Shown in pieces: positions 55,230 to 63,305 of a DNA stretch of 64,000 nucleotides. The first letter of the stretch is position 1; each line of letters opens with the position of its first letter. Origin of the DNA: Candidatus Chromulinivorax destructor. GTDB taxonomy: Bacteria > Babelota > Babeliae > Babelales > Chromulinivoraceae. The position numbers were made by a program, and so were the translations under genes. Under the pieces are notes generated by a model, which had not been told where the DNA came from, did not search any database, and saw nothing but the letters and a program-made list of their open reading frames with translations. The stretch covers positions 727,278 through 791,277 of the forward strand of contig NZ_CP025544.1 of NCBI RefSeq assembly GCF_003366055.1, written 5' to 3'.

Positions 55230-56294
55230 ATGGTATTTATGCTTGCATCATATGTAGAAGGCTATATTCCGTGGTTTCATGTTGTACATTACATTTCCGT
55301 GCGAGTTGTTGCTGGAATGCTCACATCTCTTTTTTTATCGTTACTTTTTGGAGATGCATTTATAGCATACTCTAAAAAACTTTTTACAACAAAAGCTCGT
55401 CCATTTACTCCTGAGTCGCATAAAAAGAAAGATAATATCCCTTCAATGGGTGGAGTTTTTATTTTATCGGTTGTTCTTGCCACGATGCTTATTTGGTGCG
55501 ATCTGTCTAAAGTTGATGTATTGTTATCAGTTATAACACTTATAGGGTTTGGTTTTATTGGTTTCCTTGACGATTTGTACAAGGCTATAGAGCAAAAGGG
55601 GTTACATTCTAAAACTAAATTCAGATTACAACTCTTGGTAGGTCTTGGTGTTGCGTGTGCTATTGTTTTTTTAAAGCATCCATCAACTGAAGTCTGTGTT
55701 CCATTTTTCAAAAATATCCATCCTCATCTTGGCTTATTTTACATTCCATGGGTGGTTTTTTTGCTTGTAGGCGTCAGCAATGCGGTTAATCTTACTGATG
55801 GACTAGATGGCCTTGCTATTGGCGGGCTTATCACAAATTTTTCTGTTTATTCAGTTATTGCTTATTTAGCAGGGCATTTTGCATTTGCTCATTATTTACA
55901 TATTCCTTTTGCAGCTTCATCTGAAATGGCAGTTATTGGTGCTATTCTAGTAGGAGCATCGCTTGGGTTTTTATGGTTTAATGCCCATCCTGCGCAAATT
56001 TTTATGGGCGATGTTGGTTCGCTATCATTGGGTGCAATGCTTGCACTTATGGCAATTATAACTCAGCAAGAGCTTTTGTTAGTAGTCTCAGGTGGTTTAT
56101 TTGTGCTCGAGACACTATCAGTCATTGCTCAGTTAACTTGCTGGCGATTGTATCGTAAGAAAATTTTTAGAATGGCGCCTATTCATCACCATTTTGAGTT
56201 GCAGGGGTGGTCAGAGTCAAAAATTACTATGCGGTTTAATATTATTTCTGTTGTGTTGTGTTTATTAGCATTAATTAGTTTGAAAATGAGATAA
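55230..56294 (+). CDS. mraY: MraY, phospho-N-acetylmuramoyl-pentapeptide transferase
   Basis: It makes lipid I by moving phospho-MurNAc-pentapeptide to undecaprenyl phosphate on the inner membrane. About ten membrane helices. Conserved parts: KKDNIPSMGGVFIL, the Asp pair in FLDDLYKAIEQKGLHSKTKF, NAVNLTDGLDGLAIG, GDVGSLSLGA and the His-rich PIHHHFELQGWSESKI. ATG 55230 has AAGGA at good distance; a TTG six bases upstream is in frame. 354 aa, normal. It is alone here, outside the usual mur/fts cluster. Its presence implies that peptidoglycan or at least lipid I is made. Confidence 0.96.
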   Translation: MVFMLASYVEGYIPWFHVVHYISVRVVAGMLTSLFLSLLFGDAFIAYSKKLFTTKARPFTPESHKKKDNIPSMGGVFILSVVLATMLIWCDLSKVDVLLSVITLIGFGFIGFLDDLYKAIEQKGLHSKTKFRLQLLVGLGVACAIVFLKHPSTEVCVPFFKNIHPHLGLFYIPWVVFLLVGVSNAVNLTDGLDGLAIGGLITNFSVYSVIAYLAGHFAFAHYLHIPFAASSEMAVIGAILVGASLGFLWFNAHPAQIFMGDVGSLSLGAMLALMAIITQQELLLVVSGGLFVLETLSVIAQLTCWRLYRKKIFRMAPIHHHFELQGWSESKITMRFNIISVVLCLLALISLKMR

Positions 56295-56296
56295 AT

Positions 56297-56334
56297 AAAA
56301 AGAGCGGATATCAAAGGATATCCGCTCTTTTTTA
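56297..56334. terminator. Terminator after mraY
   Basis: AAAAGAGCGGATATC pairs with GATATCCGCTCTTTT across AAAG-type loop, then T-rich sequence. It lies between convergent genes (mraY and the 252-aa gene). Confidence 0.88.
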
Positions 56335-56351
56335 TAGTCTATAAATTTCTA

Positions 56352-57110
56352 TTATTTTCTATTTCTTAAAAAAATATAGCTCGTTGCTAACGATGCTAAA
56401 GCTGTTGTTGCAATAACACCATTTTGAACGGTGAAATAGGCTGTTTTTTTCTCAGGTGTGTTTGTTAGATTGTCTTCTTCTACTTCATTAAGAGATATTT
56501 CTTCAATAGGAGCAATATCTTCCATAATGATTTGATCTTCATCGGCAAAAACTTCTTTTTGATTGTCTAAAGAATGCGCTTGACCTTTGATTAATGTCAG
56601 TAAATCTAAATTGATACGACCACGCAAAATAAACGGAGTATTATCTTTAAATCTACCTTTAAACTCAAGTAGAGAATCAAGTTCATTTTTTTCTAACGTT
56701 GCAATACTTTCGATATGAGCATCAAATTCTTCCGGGCTTTCATTGAAGTAGTTGCGAGGTGACAATAATCTACGATTGTTTTTTTGAAAAGAAAGTGTAC
56801 TTGGTTCAAATTCTTCATCTTTAAATTCGTTTTTTCCTGTGGATAAATTTGCAAATAAGTCTTGAAATTTTCCTTCTTCTTTTTGATTTGGTGTCAAATC
56901 AGGTAGTTCAATACTCAATACAGGGTGAGAAAGAGTTTCTTTTCTTAAATTCTTTGGTGAGTTGTTTTTAGATTCTACATCATGAAAAGCTGACTCTGAT
57001 AGATCTAAAGAAGATAATGGTTCTGACTGTTGTAATTTTTCTGAACAAAAAATCCCTTGAGAAAATGCTATGAACATCATATATGGAGCCATTTTTATCA
57101 TATTTTTCAT
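56352..57110 (-). CDS. Exported protein with C-terminal membrane anchor (252 aa)
   Basis: Start MKNMIKMAPYMMFIAFSQGIFCSE looks like a signal peptide. The body is acidic and Ser/Leu-rich, with no recognised motif (LRGRINLDLLTLIKGQ and LEFKGRFKDNTPF are the most ordered-looking parts). At the very end ATTALASLATSYIFLRNRK is a short hydrophobic helix plus Arg/Lys, like a C-terminal anchor or a sorting-type tail, though no sorting motif such as LPXTG is seen. No family recognised. It lies alone between terminators, next to a repeat copy. Confidence 0.65.
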   Translation of the reverse strand: MKNMIKMAPYMMFIAFSQGIFCSEKLQQSEPLSSLDLSESAFHDVESKNNSPKNLRKETLSHPVLSIELPDLTPNQKEEGKFQDLFANLSTGKNEFKDEEFEPSTLSFQKNNRRLLSPRNYFNESPEEFDAHIESIATLEKNELDSLLEFKGRFKDNTPFILRGRINLDLLTLIKGQAHSLDNQKEVFADEDQIIMEDIAPIEEISLNEVEEDNLTNTPEKKTAYFTVQNGVIATTALASLATSYIFLRNRK

Positions 57111-57222
57111 GATTCACCTTTTTATTGAACATATTGTTAGATTAATGAGTGAATTAAAGCAACTAAAAGAGTTGATGTCAATTGATTTTGTATTAGTTAT
57201 ATTGTGTCTCTTTTTAAGATTA

Positions 57223-57433
57223 GGTTCCGTTGAGTTTTTAAAATAAATAAAAAACAATAACAAAAACATCCTACGTTTTTTACAAAAACTCCGGAAAACG
57301 AGACCCCAGCGGGGGTTAATCGCTAAAATTTTATAAAAAAGTTGATAGTGGCCGCCGCCACCATGGTCGCAAAAGCGCAAGCGTAGGCTTATGGTAAGTA
57401 ATTTAAAGGTTAACTACAAAACTCAACAGAACT
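57223..57433 (+). repeat. TA-flanked imperfect palindromic repeat, subfamily B copy 2
   Basis: 211 bp with TA on both sides, in the same orientation as the copy at 38943 and nearly identical to it. One of the few differences moves a GTGG in the second hairpin (agtggatagttg becomes agttgatagtgg), so that GTGG-ccgccg-CCAC can still pair. An open frame shared by both copies on the minus strand is the shadow of the repeat. Confidence 0.9.
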
Positions 57434-57455
57434 TATTTTATTTTTTTATAAAACA

Positions 57456-57496
57456 AAACAAGGTAGCACTTACGAATCTGTAGATGCTACCTTGTT
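57456..57496. terminator. Terminator after the 273-aa gene
   Basis: AACAAGGTAGCA pairs with TGCTACCTTGTT around a 16-base loop. It lies 16 bases beyond the stop of the minus-strand gene at 57512. Confidence 0.75.
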
Positions 57497-57511
57497 AGAT
57501 ACTATTTTTAG

Positions 57512-58333
57512 TTATGCAGCGTTAAGCATATCAGCTGTTGGTTTATATTTTTTTATAATATCAGCAAGATTCTCTTGCATGCTGTTTAATGTCATTCCTG
57601 AATAATATGCCCCTGCAGCAGCAGTCATAGCAACCAAAGAACTAATTCCAAGCGATAATTTAAGCCATGAATAAGGGTTGAGTTCTTGAATGCGGGTTTC
57701 GATTTGGTGTTGCATTTTGCGTAATCGTAGTTCAATATCGCTTGCAAATATATATTTTTTGTCATATTTAATATCGGCAAGAGCTCCATTAATAGCTCGT
57801 AATGTTGCTTGTAATCCATTGAGAATCACAGGTCTGTTTTCATTTTGAGGGTCAGTTCCGGTTGTTTTTTCAAGAATTTGAAAAATTGTAGGCAAATTTT
57901 CAATTGAAGCTGTTGCAACATTGACTTGCATAAATGGAGTTGTTTGATTTTGAATTTGATCTACAGAAGGAAGATCTATACTGTATTGTGAAATTGGTTT
58001 TTTTGCTTGTGTATTATCACTTTGCATGAGCAATAAAATATTATATTTCATACGATCAGTTTTGTAATTTTGTTTGATAAGTTCGTTTGCATGGTGTTCA
58101 ATGTCATCATAATTTTTATTAGCTTGCTCTTCACGAGATTGCAAAGCAACCCTCATTTCTTCTTCTGAAACAATAATTTTTCTCATATTGTTGTGTTGAG
58201 CTGGTAGGTTAGGATAGAAGTTTACGGTTCGTCCAGGTAAATTTCTTTGATTTTGTGTTGATTGGCTTGTGTGCGCAGTTTGGTATCCAAGAAAAATAGA
58301 TAGAATTAATAATATTTTTTTATTTGTATTCAT
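57512..58333 (-). CDS. Exported protein with C-terminal hydrophobic segment (273 aa)
   Basis: ATG 58333 is chosen: TTGGAG lies upstream and the product starts with a signal peptide (MNTNKKILLILSIFLGYQTAHTS). An in-frame start 34 codons further up would bury it. The middle is helical and charged (VSEEEMRVALQSREEQANKN; ASDIELRLRKMQHQIETRIQ). Near the end there is a likely membrane helix (LSLGISSLVAMTAAAGAYYS), then NSMQENLADIIKKY. The neighbour at 58497 has the same plan: a charged helix with Trp, a membrane helix, then a short amphipathic helix ending in Ala. Function unknown. Confidence 0.7.
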   Translation of the reverse strand: MNTNKKILLILSIFLGYQTAHTSQSTQNQRNLPGRTVNFYPNLPAQHNNMRKIIVSEEEMRVALQSREEQANKNYDDIEHHANELIKQNYKTDRMKYNILLLMQSDNTQAKKPISQYSIDLPSVDQIQNQTTPFMQVNVATASIENLPTIFQILEKTTGTDPQNENRPVILNGLQATLRAINGALADIKYDKKYIFASDIELRLRKMQHQIETRIQELNPYSWLKLSLGISSLVAMTAAAGAYYSGMTLNSMQENLADIIKKYKPTADMLNAA

Positions 58334-58442
58334 TTTACAACTCCAACTATATTTTAAAATAAGTCTATACGTTGTATATAGTATCAAATTGAAATGATTT
58401 ATTTCAATAGTTTTGATAAGCAATGAGATGTGCAATACAAAA

Positions 58443-58469
58443 AAAGGTGCGAATGAATCGCACCTTTAT
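58443..58469. terminator. Terminator after the 165-aa gene
   Basis: AAAGGTGCGA pairs with TCGCACCTTT around ATGAA-type loop. It lies about 28 bases past the minus-strand stop at 58497, upstream of the 273-aa gene. Confidence 0.8.
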
Positions 58470-58496
58470 AACTATTTCTATGGAGTAAGAAAAATT

Positions 58497-58994
58497 TTAA
58501 GCTGTTGCAGCTTGGATAAGAGCATCTTGCATGCCAAAGACATAATCTTTGATCTCACCTTGCTTTAAAACTGCAGTTGTTATAAGTATAACAGTTGCAT
58601 ATTTTGCTGCTGTCCATCCCAATTGTTCCCATGTATTGTGATGTAATATAGCAAGTTGGTTACGCAGTTGTCGCTCTATCTGATTGATTTCTCGTATCAC
58701 TCTATTATCTTGCGTGTCGACAAAATAAGATTTTAGGTAGCAACCCCAGCTCATATCGTAAGTTTTATCTGTTTTTGCCATATAGACAGATTTTAAAGCT
58801 TTATTCAACCTGTTATTTTGTTGCTCAATTAGATCACTATTGATCAAATCGTTGATTTCTGGATTTAATTTTTCATTATTGTACGCAACGTTTCTGTTAT
58901 TTTCCATATATTTATTCATTAATTTATTTGCTTCAGTTGCATATAAACTAGGTAAAGAAAATAACATTAATGCTGATAAGAATAATTTTTTCAT
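58497..58994 (-). CDS. Exported protein with C-terminal hydrophobic segment (165 aa)
   Basis: ATG 58994 has AAAGGAA upstream and gives a clean signal peptide (MKKLFLSALMLFSLPSLYATE). The mature part has charged helices (IREINQIERQLRNQLAILHH), a Trp-bearing lead-in, a hydrophobic helix (YATVILITTAVL) and a C-terminal amphipathic end (FGMQDALIQAATA). The layout resembles the 273-aa neighbour, which may be a distant paralogue. No family recognised. Confidence 0.68.
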   Translation of the reverse strand: MKKLFLSALMLFSLPSLYATEANKLMNKYMENNRNVAYNNEKLNPEINDLINSDLIEQQNNRLNKALKSVYMAKTDKTYDMSWGCYLKSYFVDTQDNRVIREINQIERQLRNQLAILHHNTWEQLGWTAAKYATVILITTAVLKQGEIKDYVFGMQDALIQAATA

Positions 58995-59101
58995 AATATT
59001 TCCTTTGCTTGTAATATAAACACCATAAATTATAAGGTTCATGGCGTTTTTCTTATAAACCAAGGATTACAAACATCTGTCTATTTGTAAAAAGCTTCCC
59101 C

Positions 59102-60400
59102 TTATTTTGTTAGTTGCTTATACATGAACATGCAGCTTCCTATTGCCAAAATACCGATGAATAAAAGCAATGGAGCAAGTCCTGTTTCACAAAAACTGAC
59201 CATGCAGTTTGCAACAAATATGGTACAGGTAACAAAAGCTGCAGTTGAAATCATAAAATCTTTGTGACTCCCACCAACTTTTTTAAGGAGTAAAAAGTAA
59301 GAAAGTGCACTAATGGTGTAAGCAATAACAATACCAAGTGCTGCAGTGCGTTGTAATGGCAGTTGTGAACCTTGGTTAAACAATAAAAACATTGCGCAGA
59401 TTATGGCTTCAGCTAAAACTGCAACATATGGCGTGTTGTGTTGATTGAGCTTGGTGATAACCGAAGAACCAATCAGATGATTGTTTTCTGCAAGGGTGTA
59501 CAGGTTCCATGAGTTAGAAAATAAAATACCATAGGCTCCACCAAGAGCAGATGAACCAATTGCAAAGCTTAAAATAATAGAAAGTTTATTTGCAATAAAT
59601 TCTGAGCTAAACAATGTATGAGCGATTGATGGAAATATCTCTTGGTACGATGTCAATGATGCTAATTGTTCATAGGTGCTCATGTAAATTAAACCTTGAA
59701 ATAGTCCATACAGTGCCATAATGATACCAAATGAATAGTAAACAGCTTTTGGTCCGTTTATTGATGGATTTTCGATATTACGGCTTAATGAACAAGCTGT
59801 TTCAAAACCAGCAAGGCAGTATAAAACAAGAGGGATGTTAATAATCATACCGCTGAACACAAATGAACTTGTTGTGATACCTGAGGTGTCAAAAAGTAAA
59901 AACCCGGAGATAATTGCAAATATAATTGGAATTGATTTTGCAGTTAAGAAAAAGCTGTGAATAACCATTCCAAGCTTCATATTCAATAAGTTTAAAAAAG
60001 TGAAAAAACTTAAAAGTCCTAAACACATCATTAAAGGGTTGATCGCAGTTGCTCCAGGAATTAACTGTTGAAATAAGGTTGTTGCAACAAACAGCATAAG
60101 AGCGCATGATGCAAGTTTTGCAAAAAAATAACTCCAGCAGCTTAGAAATCCAAGGTAAGCAGAATGTTCTTTTGCAAAGGCATATAGACCACCAGTTGGA
60201 TAATAGTTCAAAAGTCTTCCTGTAATTGCAATCAATGGAAGCATGCAAAGACCAACTAATGGGTATAAAAGAAAGCCTGCAGCACCAGCACGAGCTGATA
60301 ATAGATAGGTATTAACAAAGATGCCGGTACCAATCATAACATTTAAGTTAATAAAAATTGCTGAAACAAGAGATAATTTTTTTGACGCAGATGCTGACAT
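59102..60400 (-). CDS. APC-family amino-acid permease
   Basis: About twelve membrane helices. N-terminal family motif near 16-35: SAIFINLNVMIGTGIFVNTY; then YPTGGLYAFAKEHSAYLGF near 66 and CLAGFETACSLSRNIENPS near 193 (the substrate and Glu-bearing segment of APC carriers). 432 aa. Takes up or exchanges amino acids or polyamines at the inner membrane; substrate not known. Together with the AGCS carrier it points to reliance on outside amino acids. It lies 67 bases after the methyltransferase gene's end, on the same strand. Confidence 0.9.
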   Translation of the reverse strand: MSASASKKLSLVSAIFINLNVMIGTGIFVNTYLLSARAGAAGFLLYPLVGLCMLPLIAITGRLLNYYPTGGLYAFAKEHSAYLGFLSCWSYFFAKLASCALMLFVATTLFQQLIPGATAINPLMMCLGLLSFFTFLNLLNMKLGMVIHSFFLTAKSIPIIFAIISGFLLFDTSGITTSSFVFSGMIINIPLVLYCLAGFETACSLSRNIENPSINGPKAVYYSFGIIMALYGLFQGLIYMSTYEQLASLTSYQEIFPSIAHTLFSSEFIANKLSIILSFAIGSSALGGAYGILFSNSWNLYTLAENNHLIGSSVITKLNQHNTPYVAVLAEAIICAMFLLFNQGSQLPLQRTAALGIVIAYTISALSYFLLLKKVGGSHKDFMISTAAFVTCTIFVANCMVSFCETGLAPLLLFIGILAIGSCMFMYKQLTK

Positions 60401-60467
60401 TATATTCCTTTAGGGTAATAAAATCGTAATTGATGGTAGTGTAGCAATAAAATTATAAAAAATGATA

Positions 60468-61211
60468 TCAGTTTTGTTGTGACATCAAATATAAGCCGAT
60501 AGAGCCGGCAACTCCAGCATTTAAACTTTCTGCTTGCCCCGGCATTGGAATTGTCATTTTTTCTTGGCATAGAGCAATTTGTTGAGCTGATAATCCATGA
60601 GCTTCGCTGCCTACAACTAAAAATTTATGGTGCAAGTTGAGTTGATCAGGTGTTTTTCCGCCTTGTACCACAAGAGCACATAGGTGCAAAGTATGTTGTG
60701 CTGCAAGTTTATCAAATGTTGTTTGGTAAAGTCTTACGGCGGCTAAACAGCCTGCAGTTGATTGAATAACTTTTGGGCTATAAGGATCAACGCCACCAAT
60801 AATAATAACTTCTTTAATATTCATTGCAGCTGCTGTTCTGATGAGCGTTCCCATATTTCCTGGGTCATGAACATCCATAAGAATAATTCCTGGACCAGTT
60901 GTTGGTAAAGGTTGTTGAGCTGGTATGGCAAAAATAGCACAGATCCCGCTTGGTGTTGCTGCTGCACTCACTTTTTCCATGACATGAGGAGCTAGAATAG
61001 TTGTTATTTTTTCATAACAAGCAATATCTTGATGAGCATTTTGATAATCTTGCGTCATGAACAGTGCAAGAGGTTTGTATAATTGTACCAGCTCATGGTA
61101 TGCACGAGTTCCTTCAATCAAGAATTCTTGATGTTGCATCCGGTATGATTTTTTTCCAAGATTAATCAGGTGTTTAATCTGATCATTATGGACTGATGTA
61201 ATAATTTTCAT
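60468..61211 (-). CDS. TrmH/SpoU-family RNA 2'-O-methyltransferase
   Basis: SAM-dependent methylation of a ribose in rRNA or tRNA. N-terminal substrate-binding part (SVHNDQIKHLINLGKKSYR; FLIEGTRAYHELVQ) of the kind seen in RlmB/TsnR-like enzymes. The SPOUT knot motifs are complete: ILMDVHDPGNMGTLIRTAAA near 109 (motif 1), LVVGSEAHGLSAQQIALC near 195 (motif 2) and IPMPGQAESLNAGVAGSI near 220 (motif 3). 247 aa. Its ATG follows the tgt stop directly, so the two are coupled. Exact target not determinable. Confidence 0.92.
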   Translation of the reverse strand: MKIITSVHNDQIKHLINLGKKSYRMQHQEFLIEGTRAYHELVQLYKPLALFMTQDYQNAHQDIACYEKITTILAPHVMEKVSAAATPSGICAIFAIPAQQPLPTTGPGIILMDVHDPGNMGTLIRTAAAMNIKEVIIIGGVDPYSPKVIQSTAGCLAAVRLYQTTFDKLAAQHTLHLCALVVQGGKTPDQLNLHHKFLVVGSEAHGLSAQQIALCQEKMTIPMPGQAESLNAGVAGSIGLYLMSQQN

Positions 61212-62342
61212 TTAAATTTTCCCATCTAAAATATCTTGACGGTACTGTTTAAGCAGTTGTGACATGTGCCATACGTTATGAATTGTTGCAAGGGTTAAGG
61301 CAACTGGCTCATGTGCTTTAAATAAATGATGCAAGTATGAGGTTGTATAGTTTATGCAGGTGTAACATAAGCATGTTGCATCGACAGGTGCAAAGTTAAA
61401 TTTATGCTTACCGTGCAGAATTTTTACTGGTCCTTGGGAAGTAAATAAAAGCCCATGGCGTGCACATTTTGTTGGGTGCGAACTGTCAAAGGTGTCGATT
61501 CCCAGTGGAATGATTTCTTTAATTGCAGGTAGATCACCAATACCAAGAAGGTGGTTTGGTTTATCTTCTGGAAGTTGTGGTAAGGTGTAGCCAAGCATTG
61601 CAATCATTTCTGTATGATTTTTACCAACGCTTCCACCAACAGCAAAACCGTCAAAAGGCATGGCTGTTAACGTTTTACAGCTTAATGATCGAAATTCTTT
61701 ATTAATGCCACCATGAATAACAGCATACATTGCTTGTTGTGCAGGATTTTTAAGATGTTCATCAAGTGAACGTTTTTCCCAGCGATGTGTTCTATCTAAT
61801 GACTTTTTGAGCTGTTTTTCATCGATGTGGTACGGTGGCAATTCATCAAATGGAATAATAATATCTGCACCAAGATCTTTTTGAACTTGTATTGATATTT
61901 CTGGTGTTAAAATAATCTTTGCACCATCACGATATGATCGAAATGTAACACCATCTTCAGTTATTTTTGCAACTGAATTTTGAATGCTTTTCTTGCCTTT
62001 ACTTTTAATTTCATCTCGCACTGTCCCGTACGCAAGACTAAAAACTTGAAAACCGCCAGAATCAGTAATAATTGGTGAGGTGCGGTTAATAAATTTATGA
62101 ATTCCACCAGCAGCTTTTACAACTTCTGGTCCAGGGTGTAATAATAAATGGTAGGTGTTGCAAAACATTAACTGCTGTTCTAGTTGTTCAAGTAAGACGT
62201 TATCTAATGCTTTTAAAGTTCCGTTAGTTCCTACAGCAACAAAATTTGGTGTATCAATAACTCCGTGAGGAGTGGTAATTTGTCCAACTCGAGCACGAGA
62301 TTTTTTTGATTGATGAATAATTTTAAATGAAAAATAGCTCAT
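61212..62342 (-). CDS. tgt: Tgt, tRNA-guanine transglycosylase
   Basis: Exchanges guanine 34 for a queuine precursor in tRNAs with GUN anticodons. Seen: IDTPNFVAVGTNGTLKAL, the general-acid Asp in ITDSGGFQVFSL near 93, GGSVGKNHTEM, the nucleophile Asp region GIDTFDSSHPTKCARHG near 268 (usually FDCVLPTR in the family) and zinc ligands CLCYTC with a His about 25 residues later. 376 aa, normal. First gene of a run with the SpoU methyltransferase. Other queuosine genes are not in the window. Confidence 0.95.
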   Translation of the reverse strand: MSYFSFKIIHQSKKSRARVGQITTPHGVIDTPNFVAVGTNGTLKALDNVLLEQLEQQLMFCNTYHLLLHPGPEVVKAAGGIHKFINRTSPIITDSGGFQVFSLAYGTVRDEIKSKGKKSIQNSVAKITEDGVTFRSYRDGAKIILTPEISIQVQKDLGADIIIPFDELPPYHIDEKQLKKSLDRTHRWEKRSLDEHLKNPAQQAMYAVIHGGINKEFRSLSCKTLTAMPFDGFAVGGSVGKNHTEMIAMLGYTLPQLPEDKPNHLLGIGDLPAIKEIIPLGIDTFDSSHPTKCARHGLLFTSQGPVKILHGKHKFNFAPVDATCLCYTCINYTTSYLHHLFKAHEPVALTLATIHNVWHMSQLLKQYRQDILDGKI

Positions 62343-62531
62343 AAAGATCGTTTGCAGTATTAAAAGTTAATAGGTATATAACAACAGTATACCTCTTTTT
62401 ATATAAATGTTGAGCAGATGAAACTTGTTTCAATTTGAAATAAACATTAACTGCGTACTATTGATTTTAATTCTTTTAAAGAGATATGATAAAGATAGTA
62501 AAAAAATTGTATCTCTTGATAGGGCGTGTCT

Positions 62532-63224
62532 ATGAAAAAAATAGTAATAATGTTAATAATGTTTATACAGTCTTTTCTGGTGCAAGCTATTTTTATAGGA
62601 ATTAATGAAAGCACGTCACAAAATAGTTTTTTGGGGCAGACTGTTAATGCTTGTTCAAATAAAAATTATAACTGTTCAAATGAGACTATTTCTGGAATTT
62701 TAAACGTCGATTTTTTTTCTCCCCAAAACTACGGCAAACAGCTGTATATTTTTAATGATTTTATCTATTGGGTCGGGGCACAAAATAAAGCTGAAGAGTA
62801 TGCACATACTGTACAAAGATTTTCAGGATCGGCTCTTGATAAAAAAATGGATGATGATTTTCCTGTACCAGGAACCTATATGATTGTGCTTGGGACTTCA
62901 GATTATTTAAAAAAAATTATAGCCCCGACAAAAACTTGTCCATCTGGCCAATGGCTTATGATGGCACAATTAAAATATAATAATGGCAAAATGATTTATG
63001 CATGGTCACAAGATTCGATTTGTTTAGCCCCAAAAGATTCATTTTCGTTGCAAATTAGTTCCGATGCCGACAATACCATTCCATTTTCTAGTAATGTAAC
63101 GACACCTCCTGCAGCGCCTGATGCACAAGGAATTGACTGGATGAAAGATACTGGTCCAGATGCTGCGATGTATAATAAAGCAAGCAAGTCTGCACGAAAA
63201 ATTAGGTTAGTTAAAAGCAGTTAA
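62532..63224 (+). CDS. Exported protein of unknown function (230 aa)
   Basis: ATG 62532 follows AGGG at about 7 bases; GTG 62526 is in frame. Signal peptide MKKIVIMLIMFIQSFLVQA. The mature part looks beta-rich with a conserved-looking Trp/Tyr core (QLYIFNDFIYWVGAQNKAEE; PVPGTYMIVLGTSDYLKKII; SGQWLMMAQLKYNNGKMIYA) and six cysteines that may pair. The tail is Pro/Ala/Asp-rich, then basic. No family recognised. Alone, divergent from tgt. Confidence 0.7.
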   Translation: MKKIVIMLIMFIQSFLVQAIFIGINESTSQNSFLGQTVNACSNKNYNCSNETISGILNVDFFSPQNYGKQLYIFNDFIYWVGAQNKAEEYAHTVQRFSGSALDKKMDDDFPVPGTYMIVLGTSDYLKKIIAPTKTCPSGQWLMMAQLKYNNGKMIYAWSQDSICLAPKDSFSLQISSDADNTIPFSSNVTTPPAAPDAQGIDWMKDTGPDAAMYNKASKSARKIRLVKSS

Positions 63225-63305
63225 ATGATACATTGATTATATTTGTGCTTATACGGTGAATTTATATATATTTACGCTAATTTTTTTATAAAAAAGGTAT
63301 TTATT

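Noticed and set aside
55289-55711. 140-codon minus-strand frame inside mraY
   Set aside because: Antisense of a conserved gene; no family match or start signal.
57114-57380. Minus-strand open frame inside subfamily B repeat, similar to one at 38876-39100
   Set aside because: The two frames are alike only because the repeat copies are alike. Both run into unrelated flanking sequence at one end, neither has a ribosome site, and the subfamily A copies do not keep the frame.
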